Below are positions 15,372-23,536 of a DNA stretch of 33,661 bases, piece by piece. Under the pieces are notes generated by a model. That model was not told the origin of the DNA, ran no database searches, and saw only the letters and a list, made by a program, of their open reading frames with translations. Within the stretch, counting starts at the first letter, position 1, and each line of letters begins with the position of its first letter. Origin of the DNA: Saccharothrix carnea (GTDB lineage Bacteria > Actinomycetota > Actinomycetes > Mycobacteriales > Pseudonocardiaceae); the NCBI RefSeq assembly GCF_003014735.1, contig NZ_PYAX01000031.1, positions 1-33,661 on the forward strand, read 5' to 3'. The position numbers and the translations under genes are program-made.

Positions 15372-15417
15372 CCGTCGCGCCGCACACCGTGCCACGTGAC
15401 GTGAACCCGCTCGCTCG

Positions 15418-16017
15418 TCAGCGCACGCGGTCGTAGACCACGGCGATCACACCCTGGTCGCCGGTCTCCTGGTGGGTGACCGTCCACTTCGAACCCGGCA
15501 GGCCGTCGTCGAACAGCCGCGGTCCGCCGCCGGCGATCTCGGGGCAGATCAGCAGGTACAGGCGGTCGACCAGGTCGGCGGCCAGGAGCGGCTTGATCAC
15601 GCTGGCGCTGCTGTTGACCAGGATGTCGCCCTCGCCGTCCGCTTTCAGGTCGGCGACGATGTCCGCGGCGGGTGCGTCCACCACGCGGGCGCGTTCCCAG
15701 GGCGCCTCGGTCAGGGTGGTCGACAGGACCACCTTCTCGGCGTCGACCAGCCACTTCGCGTAGGCGCGGTCACGCGGGTCGGCGTTGTCGTCGCCGGCGA
15801 CGGACGGCCAGAAGCCCAGGAACCCCTCGGCGTTGAGGCGGCCGAGCACCGCCGTCGTCGCGTCCTCGCACATGCGGGTCATGTGGTCGCGCGCGACGTC
15901 GGTGACCGCGTACGGGACGATCGCGGCGAGGTCGTGCGGCCCGGCGGGACCGCGGTAGCGCCCGTCGAGGGTGAGGACCAGGTTCGCGGTCACCTTGCGG
16001 GTGGTCGGGTTCGTCAT
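15418..16017 (-). CDS. RibD C-terminal / dihydrofolate reductase family protein
   Basis: Cytoplasmic predicted NADPH-dependent reductase of 199 residues in the RibD-C / DHFR fold family, widespread in actinomycetes as stand-alone proteins of unknown substrate. Visible family elements are the opening KVTANLVLTLDGRY (strand plus catalytic-loop Asp), the TTAVLGRLNAEGF helix start, the phosphate-binding VNSSASVIKPLLAADLVDRLYLLICP stretch (about 134-159) and GGGPRLFDDGLPGSKWTV. The ATG at 16015-16017 overlaps the stop of the upstream ArsR-SRPBCC gene (ATGA), so the two are co-translated and probably functionally linked. Pairs of an ArsR-type regulator with an SRPBCC domain and a DHFR-like reductase recur in actinobacteria; their shared role is not established as far as I know. 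Confidence 0.88.
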   Translation of the reverse strand: MTNPTTRKVTANLVLTLDGRYRGPAGPHDLAAIVPYAVTDVARDHMTRMCEDATTAVLGRLNAEGFLGFWPSVAGDDNADPRDRAYAKWLVDAEKVVLSTTLTEAPWERARVVDAPAADIVADLKADGEGDILVNSSASVIKPLLAADLVDRLYLLICPEIAGGGPRLFDDGLPGSKWTVTHQETGDQGVIAVVYDRVR

Positions 16018-16850
16018 GATCGTGCTTCCTTCTCGGTGAACGCCTTGGTGGTGTGCCGGGTCGCGTGGACGACGTCGGCGAGGTTGTCGAGCACCTGGTT
16101 CCAGCCGGTCGGGATCCCGGCGATGGACGGGACGGCGTCGACGGTCGTCGCGGTGATGCGCAGGCCGAGCCGGAGCAGCGTGCCCTCGGGGGTTTCGGTG
16201 AGCGCCAGGTCGTAGTGGCCGGTGAACGAGACGGCCCCGGCGGCGTCCAGCACGGAGAGGTCGAACACGAGCCGCTCGGGTTCGACCGCGGTGTGCACGG
16301 TTCCCGCCGAGCGGTAACGGCCTTCGGCGTCGCGGAAGTCGAGGACGGCACGCCCGCCGGCTCGCGGCTCGATCACGCAGTCGGTGACGGTCATCGACGG
16401 CGGTGCCCACCAGGACGCCAGCAGGTCCGGCTCGATCCAGTGCCGCCAGACCGCGTCCCGGGGCGCGGTGAGCACGCGCTCGAACGAGAACCCGCGCCCG
16501 TCCGCCCACCGATCCCCGTCCGCGGCCGCGGTCTCCGCCTCGATGGCCTCGCGGTACCGCGCGATGACATCCCGTTCGCCCTGGTGCGCGTCGCCGGTCG
16601 CGACCAGCTCCTGCAACCGCCGTGCCAGCGCCTCCAGTGGCCCGGTCTCGACCGCGTACACGCGTCGTTGCCCGAGCGGCGTGACCGTGACCAGGCCGGC
16701 CCGGGCGAGGGTCTGGAGGTGCTTGGTGGTCTGCGGCTGGCGGGAGCCGGTCAGCTCGGCCAGTTCACCGACCGTTCGTGGCCGCACGGCGAGGAGCTCC
16801 AGGATGCGCCACCGTGCGGCGTCCCCCAGCGCTGATGCGATCCGGTCCAT
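16014..16850 (-). CDS. ArsR-type regulator fused to an SRPBCC (AHSA1) domain
   Basis: Two-domain protein of 278 residues. Residues 1-85 are an ArsR-family winged helix (MDRIASALGDAARWRILELL, then VGELAELTGSRQPQTTKHLQTLARAGLV, then a basic wing); residues about 115-278 are an SRPBCC/AHSA1 lipocalin-like ligand-binding fold (FERVLTAPRDAVWRHWIEPDLLASWWAP). No cysteine metal site of classical ArsR sensors is obvious, so a small hydrophobic ligand held by the SRPBCC cavity is the better guess. The start at 16850 begins the ArsR helix; a TTG at 16886 is in frame but overlaps the likely promoter. The inverted repeat at 16874-16893 just upstream is a candidate autoregulatory site. It is coupled to the DHFR-like gene. 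Confidence 0.87.
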   Translation of the reverse strand: MDRIASALGDAARWRILELLAVRPRTVGELAELTGSRQPQTTKHLQTLARAGLVTVTPLGQRRVYAVETGPLEALARRLQELVATGDAHQGERDVIARYREAIEAETAAADGDRWADGRGFSFERVLTAPRDAVWRHWIEPDLLASWWAPPSMTVTDCVIEPRAGGRAVLDFRDAEGRYRSAGTVHTAVEPERLVFDLSVLDAAGAVSFTGHYDLALTETPEGTLLRLGLRITATTVDAVPSIAGIPTGWNQVLDNLADVVHATRHTTKAFTEKEARS

Positions 16851-16873
16851 GGGGTGAAGATTCACTCGGCAGA

Positions 16874-16893
16874 ATATTCGTGTCAAGGAATAT
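16874..16893. promoter_or_regulatory. Inverted repeat ATATTC-N8-GAATAT around a TTGACA box, ArsR operator candidate
   Basis: ATATTC at 16874-16879 and GAATAT at 16888-16893 form an inverted repeat with an 8-base spacer. On the minus strand the spacer contains TTGACA, a consensus -35 box, 24 or more bases before the ArsR-SRPBCC start. AT-rich dyads overlapping the -35 box are typical of ArsR autoregulation. The stretch stands out as AT-rich in a GC-rich setting. Confidence 0.5.
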
Positions 16894-16949
16894 CTATCGC
16901 GAGGTGGCGGCCCGCAGGTCGCGCAACTTCATCGTCGGGGAAGGGCGAC

Positions 16950-17311
16950 ATGACGCACAGGCACAGGGCTACCGCCTGCACGCATCAGGCACAGGGCCAC
17001 CCGCCCTGCTCGCCGTGGGCCGCCGCCCTGCTGGCCCTGGCCGCGGCGATCACGGTGCTGGGCGCGGGCGCCACCGCGGCTTCGTCACCCGGTGCGCGCG
17101 GCCGCCGAGCGGCGCATCACGCCGCACAACGCGGACCGCCGACACAACTCGAGGCCGGGGCGCCGCGCCTTCATACTTCCGGCAACAAGATCGGCGCTTC
17201 CATTCATCCCCGGACACACGATCACGATCGGGTGATCTACGAACGGCCGCGCGATCACCGCGACACCGCCGACTCGACCGCCGAGATCGGGTGCGTCGGC
17301 ACCGGGTGCCG
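16950..17311 (+). pseudogene. Possible remnant of a small secreted protein gene
   Basis: An ATG at 16950 follows a good ribosome site (GGGGAAGGG, 4-12 bases upstream) and opens a peptide whose residues about 18-45 (SPWAAALLALAAAITVLGAG) look like a signal peptide or membrane anchor. After about 17,100 the third-position GC bias disappears and the sequence stops looking like a gene. The frame stays open to 17480, but that would overlap the well-supported opposite gene by 169 bases. A truncated or frameshifted secreted protein gene is the most likely reading; a genuine short secreted peptide is possible. No domain is recognised. A small hairpin (GATCAC/GTGATC, 17220-17237) lies inside the stretch. 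Confidence 0.3.
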
Positions 17312-19831
17312 TCACGGTACCGGTTCGGGCTCCCGGTCGTGCGGTGGCGTGGGCAGGCGCGGTGGGATGCGTGGTAGTGGCGAACCGGTCGGGATCGGGG
17401 CGACCGGGGCAGGTTCGGGTGGCGGGGGAGGCGGCGGTGGCGCCGGTTCGGGGTTGATCGGTCGCAGTCCCGCGTCGTAGTTGACGGTCACCTGGCCGTC
17501 CGGGTGGATGGTGAGCGTGCCGGGGCCGATCTTGCCCTGGAACACGTTGCCCGCGCCGTCGATGGCGAAGATGAACGGCGCGCCCTCGCCGGTGAAGTGG
17601 ACGCCTCCGCCCTTGGTCGGGTTGACCCGGAAGTTCCACGTGTTGCCGCTCATCTCGGTCAACCGGGCGAACAGGACCCGGGTGGCGGCGGCGCGTTCGG
17701 CGGGTGGCAGTTCGAGGATCATCCGCCGCACGGCCTCGAACCGGGCGTTGTTGTTCTCGCCCGCGATCGGGGCGGTGTGCGGGTCGAGGCGGGGCCTCGG
17801 CACGGGTTCGGGCGGCACGTCGGTCGGTGTGCGCACCGGTTCGCGGACGGGCGCGCGTTCGGAGAACAGCTTCTTCACCCCGCCCGCGACCAGCAGCCCG
17901 AGGTTCACCACGCCCTGCGTGCCGCGTTCCCACCGCTCGAACGGCGACATCTCGGTCGGCGAGAACGCCCGCTGCCCGTAGCCCGCCTCCACGATGTACG
18001 GGATACCGGTGAGGTCGGCGATGCCCAGCGCGACCAGCCCCATCCCTTCGAGGAAGCCCGGCCCCTCGCCCCGGTGGTCGGCCTTGTACTCCTGCCAGCG
18101 CCCGCGGATGCCCAGCCCGGCGCCCACCACCAGCAGACCCGCCAGCACGCCCCAGCCGATCGGGCCCGCCATCAGCAGCCCCACCCCGATGATGATCGTC
18201 GGCAGGGACAGGATCAACCCGGACAGGATGCCGCCGAGGACGTCACCGCACTTCTCCCGCAGCCACGACCGCATGGACCCGATGAGTTCGGCGAACCACC
18301 GCTGCACGGGCTGCTGGTCGCGGGCCCGCGCCGCGAGCCGCTCGGCCTCGCCCTCGAACCGGGTGGCGCCGTTCTGGCCGCGCGAGCGCGCGTCCGACAC
18401 CCACGTGCGCTGCGCCTCGCCCGCCCGGTCGGCGGTGCCGGTCAACCCGGCCACGCCCTCCTGGTGCTTGGCGGCCAACGCGTCCGCCGCCTTGGCCGGC
18501 AGCCTGTCCAGCTCTCCCCCCACGGCGGTCCGGGTCTGGCCCGCCTGCGCGGTGAACGCGGCCGCGCTCTGCCGCAGCGCCGCGCCCGCCGCCTCGCCCG
18601 CGCGGCCCAGCGCCGCGGCGGCCTGGTCGCCGACACCGCCGAGGGACTGCCCGTGGTCGGTCGCGAGCCGTCCCGCGCCCTCCACCAAGCCTCCCGCGGC
18701 GTCACCGATGCCCTGCGCCACCTCGTCACCGGCCGTGCGGACGGCGGTCAGGGCCTGCCCACCCGCCGCGTCGGACGCCTCGGCGGACGTGGTCTCGGAG
18801 GCGACCAGTGCCGCGAGTGCCCGTGCCTGCTCGACGAGGTTCGTGGCGAGCCTCGCCGCGGTCTCGCGCAACCGGGTCCGGCTCTCCGCCGCCCACGCCT
18901 CCAGGTCCGCCTCGGCCGTCCGCCGTCCCGCCCGCAACGAGGCCACGAACCGCTGGTGCCCCTGCACGGCCGACTCGGTGGTGCGCGTGGCGGTGGCGCG
19001 CAACGCGGTCGTCGTGGTCGTCGCGCCTTCGGCGACGGCCCGGTCCGCCTCGCTCGCACCGGTCCGGATCTGCTCCGCGGCAGCGGCTTTCGCCGGTTCG
19101 TACAGGCTGGTCCGGGCCGCCGCCACCCCGGCACGCACCTGACCCGCGGCCTGCTCGCCCGACCTGGTCAGCTCGGTGGCCGCCTTGCCCGCCACGGCCC
19201 GCGCGATGCGTTCCTGCCCGTCCGCGATCTCCGGCTCGGCCGCGCCCGCGGCGGGACGTGCCGACTCCGGCGTCGGCGACTCGCGCACGGCGCGGGCGGC
19301 TTCCCGTTCACCGGTGGCACGTGCCTCTTCGCCGAGGGCGTCCACAGTGGACCGGGTGGCCGTCGTGGTGGCCGCGGCCTTGGCCCCGATCGCCGCCCGC
19401 GTCCCGGCCGACGCGGTGAGGGTTGCGGCGGCCTGCGCCGACGCTTGGGCGTCGACGGACGTGCGGAGCGTGCGCAGCGCTGACGTGGCGGTCGATTCCT
19501 GCGCCTCCGCCGTGGCGGCGATCCGGGCGCGGTGTGCCTGGACCGACTCGTCGACCCGGGCGGCCGAACGCTCGGCGGCCTCGTCCACCAGGAGCCTGCG
19601 CTGGTCCGCCTCCCGCACCAGTTCGCCCGGCAGCCCGCGGTCGGGGAGGGAGAGGGGGATCTCCGGCGGCGGCTCGACCTCCTGCCGGGTGGTCGGCGGC
19701 CCGAACAGCGACGCGACCGCCGCGTTGCCCGCGGAGCGCTGGAGCACGAGCAGGCCGGTATCCCGGCGGACGGCGACCGATCCGGGCCGCGTGCCGTCGG
19801 ACGGTTCGGGTGACTCCCGGTGCCGTCGCAT
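17312..19831 (-). CDS. Large coiled-coil protein with contractile-injection-system cargo-type N-terminus
   Basis: Protein of about 839 residues. Near the N-terminus it has LLVLQRSAGNAAVASLF (27-43), the motif found at the start of many DUF4157-type proteins and cargos linked to extracellular contractile injection systems. A very Ala/Thr/Arg/Glu-rich region (about 70-510) is predicted long helix or coiled coil. A glycine-rich hydrophobic stretch (about 531-576, SGLILSLPTIIIGVGLLMAG and on) and a second weaker one (596-652) resemble a membrane-inserting segment. A compact C-terminal domain (about 690-793, TWNFRVNPTKGGGVHFTG, HPDGQVTVNYD) precedes a polyproline tail. No catalytic motif is recognised. 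The start at 19831 has AGGAGG four bases upstream. No sheath, tube or baseplate gene is in this window, so the export route is unknown. Divergent lipoprotein gene. Confidence 0.85.
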   Translation of the reverse strand: MRRHRESPEPSDGTRPGSVAVRRDTGLLVLQRSAGNAAVASLFGPPTTRQEVEPPPEIPLSLPDRGLPGELVREADQRRLLVDEAAERSAARVDESVQAHRARIAATAEAQESTATSALRTLRTSVDAQASAQAAATLTASAGTRAAIGAKAAATTTATRSTVDALGEEARATGEREAARAVRESPTPESARPAAGAAEPEIADGQERIARAVAGKAATELTRSGEQAAGQVRAGVAAARTSLYEPAKAAAAEQIRTGASEADRAVAEGATTTTTALRATATRTTESAVQGHQRFVASLRAGRRTAEADLEAWAAESRTRLRETAARLATNLVEQARALAALVASETTSAEASDAAGGQALTAVRTAGDEVAQGIGDAAGGLVEGAGRLATDHGQSLGGVGDQAAAALGRAGEAAGAALRQSAAAFTAQAGQTRTAVGGELDRLPAKAADALAAKHQEGVAGLTGTADRAGEAQRTWVSDARSRGQNGATRFEGEAERLAARARDQQPVQRWFAELIGSMRSWLREKCGDVLGGILSGLILSLPTIIIGVGLLMAGPIGWGVLAGLLVVGAGLGIRGRWQEYKADHRGEGPGFLEGMGLVALGIADLTGIPYIVEAGYGQRAFSPTEMSPFERWERGTQGVVNLGLLVAGGVKKLFSERAPVREPVRTPTDVPPEPVPRPRLDPHTAPIAGENNNARFEAVRRMILELPPAERAAATRVLFARLTEMSGNTWNFRVNPTKGGGVHFTGEGAPFIFAIDGAGNVFQGKIGPGTLTIHPDGQVTVNYDAGLRPINPEPAPPPPPPPPEPAPVAPIPTGSPLPRIPPRLPTPPHDREPEPVP

Positions 19832-20016
19832 CGACCCTCCTGGCGTCGCCTCTACGGCAACACGTGGTGCCTGATCGGGATCAGGACCGGGAGGGCGGCC
19901 AGACGGGCAGTCGGAGCTTCCCTCGGGGGCGCGCCGGGGGTTGGGTTGCAGCGGTGAGCGGCGGCGCGTGGAATTACTCATGCGGGCCTGCCGCCGGCGT
20001 CGATAACGTGGTCCCC

Positions 20017-20799
20017 ATGGTCGGCTTGCCGCGGGTCGTGGCGGTTGTGTGCGCGGGCTTGTTGCTCGCGTCGTGCGGTGTGCTGGACGGTGTCGGGGAG
20101 GAAGGCGACGCGGAGACGGATCGGCAGTCCTCGACCCTGGCCGACGCGATCGGCTACCCGCCGCAGTCCGACGCGACCGGCTTCGCCCGGGCCGCGCTGG
20201 GCACCACGCTCGGCAAGTCGGCCGGCTTCAGCGTCTTGCGGGCCGAAGACCTGGCGCACGAAGACCTCGAAGACCCGAGGGCACGCCTGGTCTGGCGGAT
20301 CCACCGCGACGCGTTCGAGGGCGGCTGGCACCGGACACCGGCGTTCGACGCCTGCTACCAGGTCGACTTCAACTACTACGGCGCCGTCGCCGAGCCGGAC
20401 CGGGTCACCTGCCCGGCCGACGCCACCCCGATCACGCCGCCGCCGCTGCCGAGGCGGGACATCCCGCCGGACCACATCCCGGCCCTGGAAGCCACCCTCG
20501 GCGCGCTGCCCGTGACGCCCGGAGAAGCGGAAGTGCGCACTGCCCTGGCCACCGGCCTGCCCGCACCGCAGGTCGACCCGGAGACGGACCTCGCCCGCAT
20601 CCCGCCGCAGGTCCTGGTGCACGTCGACGGTTCCGACGTCGGCGTGGCCCTGCTCGCGGACAACCACGGCACCAAGGACTGCGTGCTGGGTCGTCGGGTC
20701 GGCGGCGAGGTCCTGGTGTGGTCGCTCAACTGGCGCGACCTGGGTCCGCTGGAGAAGCCGTGCAGCCCGGAGGCCGCGCTGGCTCAACGCCGTCGCTGA
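20017..20799 (+). CDS. Small lipoprotein of unknown function
   Basis: Predicted surface lipoprotein of 260 residues. The signal peptide MVGLPRVVAVVCAGLLLASC ends in the lipobox LASC, the cysteine being the lipid-bearing residue about 20. The mature part has no domain I recognise; it holds four further cysteines (CYQVDF, RVTCPAD, KDCVLG, EKPCSP) that could form disulfides outside the cell, and a proline-rich middle. The ATG at 20017 is chosen; an in-frame GTG at 20008 would add three residues. It diverges from the injection-cargo-like gene with 185 bases between their starts, and ends before a strong hairpin at 20862-20898. No function is inferred. Confidence 0.78.
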   Translation: MVGLPRVVAVVCAGLLLASCGVLDGVGEEGDAETDRQSSTLADAIGYPPQSDATGFARAALGTTLGKSAGFSVLRAEDLAHEDLEDPRARLVWRIHRDAFEGGWHRTPAFDACYQVDFNYYGAVAEPDRVTCPADATPITPPPLPRRDIPPDHIPALEATLGALPVTPGEAEVRTALATGLPAPQVDPETDLARIPPQVLVHVDGSDVGVALLADNHGTKDCVLGRRVGGEVLVWSLNWRDLGPLEKPCSPEAALAQRRR

Positions 20800-20861
20800 C
20801 GAGCCTGCGCCCCGATCAGCGCCGACGAGTGGCAGCGCCGGGTCCCGGGCCTGCCACCCGG

Positions 20862-20898
20862 ACCACCGTGCCGCCAGGGTCGGTCGCGGCACGGTGGT
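20862..20898 (+). terminator. Perfect 12-bp hairpin terminator after the lipoprotein gene
   Basis: ACCACCGTGCCG (20862-20873) pairs perfectly with CGGCACGGTGGT (20887-20898) around a 13-base loop. It lies 62 bases beyond the lipoprotein stop and 60 bases before the next gene on the same strand. Two weaker GC hairpins (around 20831-20857 and 20920-20940) flank it. As in other high-GC actinomycetes there is no T tract. Confidence 0.65.
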
Positions 20899-20957
20899 TG
20901 TCCGCCAGGAGCGGAACCACGGTCCCCCGAGGGGGCCACCGGTGTCAGGATGGCGCC

Positions 20958-21293
20958 ATGGCGGACATCCTTCCCTTCCACCAGGAGCGGACCCGCGAGC
21001 CGGAGCCGTTGTGGCGGGTCGTGCTGGGACGGAACCTGCGGGCGACCCGGGAGGAGCAGGGCAGCCGGCTGGTCGACATCGCGGAGCGGGCCGGCATCTC
21101 GCCGCAGTACCTCTCGGAGATCGAACGCGGGCGCAAGGAGCCGTCCAGCGAGATGATCGCCGCGGTCACCGGCGCGCTCGGGGTGGAGCTGGGCGACCTG
21201 CTCGCCGACATCGCGGGCGAGGTCCGACGACGCCGGGCCACGGGCCCCGCGGTCGGCAGGCGCCCGGCGGGACCCGTGCTCATGGCGGCCTGA
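20958..21293 (+). CDS. XRE-family regulator, ClgR/PopR-like
   Basis: DNA-binding protein of 111 residues with one Cro/CI-type helix-turn-helix at about 20-75: the first helices LGRNLRATREEQGSRLVDIA, then the recognition part AGISPQYLSEIERGRKEPSS. The string YLSEIERGRKEPSSEM is close to that of ClgR and PopR, which activate clp protease operons in mycobacteria and Streptomyces (from memory). Its position supports this: it faces a clpP pair, ending 4 bases before the end of the second clpP gene. The C-terminal tail is basic and Pro/Gly-rich. AGGA lies 7 bases before the ATG. ClgR is itself a Clp substrate via a C-terminal degron; here the protein ends in VLMAA, whose two alanines would fit such a degron (inference). 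Confidence 0.88.
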   Translation: MADILPFHQERTREPEPLWRVVLGRNLRATREEQGSRLVDIAERAGISPQYLSEIERGRKEPSSEMIAAVTGALGVELGDLLADIAGEVRRRRATGPAVGRRPAGPVLMAA

Positions 21294-21297
21294 CGGT

Positions 21298-21884
21298 TCA
21301 GGCCCGGTGGTCCAGGACGTGGTCGGCGAGCCCGTAGGCGACGGCACCCGCGGCGTCGAACACGCGGTCCCGGTCGGTGTCGTGCCGCAGCTGGTCGACA
21401 TCGCGGCCGGTGTGCGCCGACAGGATCCGCTCCAGCTGCGTGCGCACCCGCACCACCTCGTCGGCCTGCAGGATGAGGTCCGGGATGGTGCCGCGGCCCT
21501 GCGCCGCGGGCTGGTGCAGCACGACCCGCGTGTGGGGCAGCACGAACCGCTTCCCGGCCGCGCCCGCGGCCAGCAGCACCGCACCCGCCGCGACGGCCTG
21601 GCCGACGCACGTCGTCGCCACCGGCGCCTTGATGTAGCGCATGGTGTCGTACAGCGCGAGCATCGCGGACGGGTCGCCGCCCTCGCTGTTGATGTACAGG
21701 TTGATCTCCCGTTCCGGGCTGTCCGCCTCCAGGTGCAGCAACTGGGCGATGAGAGCGTTGGCGACGCCGGAGTCGATCGCCGTGCCGAGGTAGACGATGC
21801 GCTCCGACAGCAGGTGCGAGTACACGTCCATGATCCGCTCGCCGCCCAGGCCGCGGGTGATGACGTTGGGGATGGTGTAGGTGC

Positions 21885-21888
<4 letters not shown>
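21298..21888 (-). CDS. ClpP-like subunit with Ala in place of the catalytic Ser
   Basis: ClpP-family protease subunit of 196 residues, full length. The family's handle-helix and active-site histidine are present (LPHTRVVLHQP, His125) as is the acid (DRDRVF, Asp174), and GGDPSAMLALYDTM is normal. The nucleophile segment, usually GQAASMGAxLLAAG, reads GQAVAAGAVLLAAG: residue 100 is Ala (codon GCG) where catalytic Ser (for example TCG) should be. The subunit should therefore not cleave peptides itself. Start is the GTG at 21886-21888, overlapping the upstream clpP stop (GTGA), so both are made together and probably form a mixed ring. The reading frame is clean and conserved along its length, so this is not a dying gene. 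Family: ClpP; no gene number is assigned. Confidence 0.93.
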
Positions 21889-22511
<623 letters not shown>

Positions 22512-22556
22512 GCACCGACCATGCCGACGACCCGGTGCCGTCCGCCGGTTTCTCCG

Positions 22557-22578
22557 CTGTGAGCAGATCAGCTCTCAG
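22557..22578. promoter_or_regulatory. 22-bp dyad upstream of the clpP operon, regulator-site candidate
   Basis: CTGTGAGC (22557-22564) and GCTCTCAG (22571-22578) are inverted copies with seven of eight bases matching and a 6-base spacer. The site lies 46-67 bases before the ATG of the first clpP, in the 84-base gap after the SDR gene. The nearby ClgR/PopR-like protein is the natural candidate binder. The dyad does not match the ClgR box as I remember it (GTTCGC-N5-GCGAAC), so the regulator is inferred from position only. Confidence 0.5.
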
Positions 22579-22595
22579 CAGGACCCACGGCCGCC

Positions 22596-23426
22596 TCAGC
22601 CCGCCTGTCGGCTGAGGTGTTCCCACTTGGCGAGCTCGGCCGTCCGCGCCCCGGTCAGCTGCCCGACCATGTCGTAGGCGGCGCCACCGAGGATCAGCCG
22701 CTTCGGCGGCTCGGGCAGGTCGACCACCTGCCGGAGGACCGCCGCGGCGAGCTTCGGGTCGCTGTCCTCCGACTCTCCCCACAGCTCCTGCAGCCACGTC
22801 CGCAGCGGCGCGTAGGCGGGGTTCTCCTCGGTCATGGTCAGGCCCCGGGTGAACAGGCTGGTCTCGTAGCCGCCGGGCTGCACGATGGTCACCTTGATCC
22901 CGAACCGCTCGACCTCCATCGCCAACGCCTCGCTCATCGCGTCCAGCGCCGCCTTGCCCGCGCTGTAGAGGCCGGTCGACGCGAAACCGCCGGCCGATCC
23001 CATCGAGGACACCTGGAGGATGTGGCCCGAGCCCTGGGCCCGCAGCAGCGGCACCACCGCCTGGTTCACCCACAGGGCACCGAAGAAGTTGGTGTCCAGG
23101 TGGGCGCGGGCCTGTTCCTCCGTGACCTCTTCCAGCATGCCGAGCATCGCGCCGCCGGCGTTGTTGACGACGACGTCGAGCCGGCCGAACGCCGCGTGGG
23201 CCCGCTCCACGCCCGCGACGACCGCCTGCCGGTCGGCGACGTCCAGCGGGAAGACGACCAGCCTGCCGCCGGACCCGTCGACTAGCTCGGCCAGCGGCGT
23301 GATGTCGCGGGCGACGCCGACGACCCGGTCGCCCGCCGCCAGTGCGGCCTCGGTGAACGCCCGACCCAGTCCGCGCGAGGCGCCGGTGATGAACCAGGTG
23401 CGGGGTTCGGTGTGTGCGCGTGTCAT
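22596..23426 (-). CDS. Short-chain dehydrogenase/reductase (SDR)
   Basis: Cytoplasmic NAD(P)-dependent oxidoreductase of 276 residues, classical SDR fold. Cofactor motif TGASRGLG at 14-21, NNAG at 88-91, catalytic Ser140/141 in QVSSMGS, and YSAGK with Tyr154 and Lys158. The Arg in the glycine-rich motif favours NADP. C-terminal substrate region VQPGGYETSLFTRGLTM is typical of actinobacterial SDRs whose substrates are not known. Start ATG 23426 has GAGGAG five bases upstream. It diverges from a TetR-family regulator with a perfect palindromic operator between them, which implies that the regulator represses this gene in the absence of an inducing small molecule, probably the SDR's substrate or a relative. 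Confidence 0.93.
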   Translation of the reverse strand: MTRAHTEPRTWFITGASRGLGRAFTEAALAAGDRVVGVARDITPLAELVDGSGGRLVVFPLDVADRQAVVAGVERAHAAFGRLDVVVNNAGGAMLGMLEEVTEEQARAHLDTNFFGALWVNQAVVPLLRAQGSGHILQVSSMGSAGGFASTGLYSAGKAALDAMSEALAMEVERFGIKVTIVQPGGYETSLFTRGLTMTEENPAYAPLRTWLQELWGESEDSDPKLAAAVLRQVVDLPEPPKRLILGGAAYDMVGQLTGARTAELAKWEHLSRQAG

Positions 23427-23443
23427 GCCATCTCCTCAGAGCT

Positions 23444-23463
23444 GAGACGAGACGTCTCGTCTC
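23444..23463. promoter_or_regulatory. Perfect 20-bp palindromic operator GAGACGAGACGTCTCGTCTC
   Basis: The 20 bases are identical to their reverse complement. The site lies 18 bases before the SDR start and 74 before the divergent TetR start, overlapping where SDR transcription would begin. Perfect palindromes of this size beside a tetR gene are typical TetR operators. A related 13-base dyad at 23502-23514 shares the GACG/CGTC half-sites. Confidence 0.8.
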
Positions 23464-23501
23464 GATGCGGCATACTGTGGCACGGCACCGAGCCGGAGTC
23501 A

Positions 23502-23514
23502 AGACGGACCGTCT
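23502..23514. promoter_or_regulatory. Second TetR-type dyad AGACGGACCGTCT
   Basis: AGACGG and CCGTCT are inverted around a central A. Half-sites resemble those of the 20-bp palindrome 40 bases away, and the dyad lies 23 bases before the tetR start, so it probably serves autoregulation. On the minus strand a TTGACT directly next to it could be a -35 box for the SDR gene, but no well-spaced -10 box was found. Confidence 0.55.
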
Positions 23515-23536
23515 CGTTTCCGAGTAGAGTGCCGAC

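Noticed and set aside
13692..15395. 567-codon open frame on the minus strand under the importer genes
   Set aside because: It is antisense to the MalG-like permease and the ATPase, which carry clear motifs; the product has no recognisable domain.
17220..17237. GATCAC/GTGATC hairpin as a terminator
   Set aside because: The stem is only six pairs, AT-containing and with a six-base loop; such short dyads are expected by chance and it lies inside an unclear frame.
17504..19483. 659-codon plus-strand frame opposite the injection-cargo-like gene
   Set aside because: Arg/Gly-rich antisense translation. The minus-strand gene has a strong AGGAGG site and a family motif at its start.
20376..20729. 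Minus-strand frame opposite the lipoprotein gene
   Set aside because: It is antisense to a gene with a signal peptide and lipobox, with no ribosome site or domain of its own.
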